From: Pseudomonadota bacterium
GTDB taxonomy: Bacteria > Pseudomonadota > Alphaproteobacteria > Sphingomonadales > Govanellaceae
Assembly: GCA_003577275.1 (NCBI GenBank)
Contig: QEVO01000003.1
Span: 1-64,000, forward strand
Length of the DNA: 64,000 nt
Direction: 5' to 3'
In this document: positions 63,976 through 64,000 of the stretch, piece after piece
How the letters are laid out: every line of letters starts with the position of its first letter
Position numbering within the stretch: position 1 is the first letter of the stretch
The notes under the pieces: model-generated
What the model was told of the DNA's origin: nothing
Databases searched by the model: none
The model's input: the letters and a program-made list of their open reading frames with translations, nothing else
Position numbers and translations under genes: made by a program

Positions 63976-64000
63976 ACGGATGGCGGCCATCTGCGCTATC

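Overview
The window is GC-rich, gene-dense chromosomal DNA from an alphaproteobacterium, most likely a Rhodospirillales-type organism. The main markers are GcrA (an alphaproteobacterial cell-cycle regulator), the argD-argF-hslO and metZ-apaG neighbourhoods, a phasin for polyhydroxyalkanoate granules, an RpoE/ChrR-type sigma/anti-sigma pair, the anaerobic ubiquinone genes ubiT-ubiU-ubiV and malonyl-CoA synthetase. I see no transposase, integrase or prophage. The only repeats outside the CRISPR array are small palindromic intergenic elements.

Region 1-5.8 kb is a compact subtype II-C CRISPR-Cas locus: an array of at least 20 repeat-spacer units, cas2, cas1 and a small cas9 of about 1020 residues on the minus strand, and a tracrRNA transcribed divergently from cas9 on the plus strand. 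The tracrRNA anti-repeat fixes the crRNA strand as plus, so array and cas operon converge on a long stem-loop that contains the cas2 stop codon. The cas9 and tracrRNA promoters appear to share one palindromic segment, and the repeats may carry their own promoters.

5.8-9.2 kb holds a radical SAM protein, metZ, apaG and folE. 9.4-14 kb has a TrkH potassium transporter facing hslO-argF-argD. 14-24 kb holds an ABC-2 permease, gcrA, a phasin with a TGC-rich operator-like repeat, an M14 carboxypeptidase, aidB, a POT peptide transporter, the ABC-F ATPase uup, and the msrP-msrQ periplasmic methionine-sulfoxide repair pair. 24-28.3 kb pairs ubiTUV, preceded by a near-consensus FNR/FixK box, with a divergent rpoE-chrR operon. 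28.3-30 kb is an Lrp-type regulator with alanine dehydrogenase. 30-37.3 kb is a minus-strand run: TetR, DUF2783, FAD monooxygenase, metallo-beta-lactamase-fold protein, LuxR regulator and a secreted M1 peptidase; the central genes look catabolic.

37.5-43 kb is an unusual cluster of five TadE/TadG-like proteins plus a small exported protein. It forms two transcription units with a shared upstream element, and no Tad secretion machinery is in view. 43-46 kb has a GMC oxidoreductase and a CcmG-like/CcmI-like cytochrome c maturation pair. 46.3-51 kb carries two tandem paralogous chemoreceptors with near-identical sensors but different signalling segments, each followed by a clear terminator. 51-59.6 kb has an M19 dipeptidase-like protein, matB, two glycosyltransferases, rimO and three small envelope proteins. 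59.7-62.4 kb is a CsoR-copper ATPase pair around a palindromic operator, followed by tRNA-Val(CAC) and a short-type glucose-6-phosphate isomerase. Gene calls rest on recognisable motifs read from translations; no database search was run.
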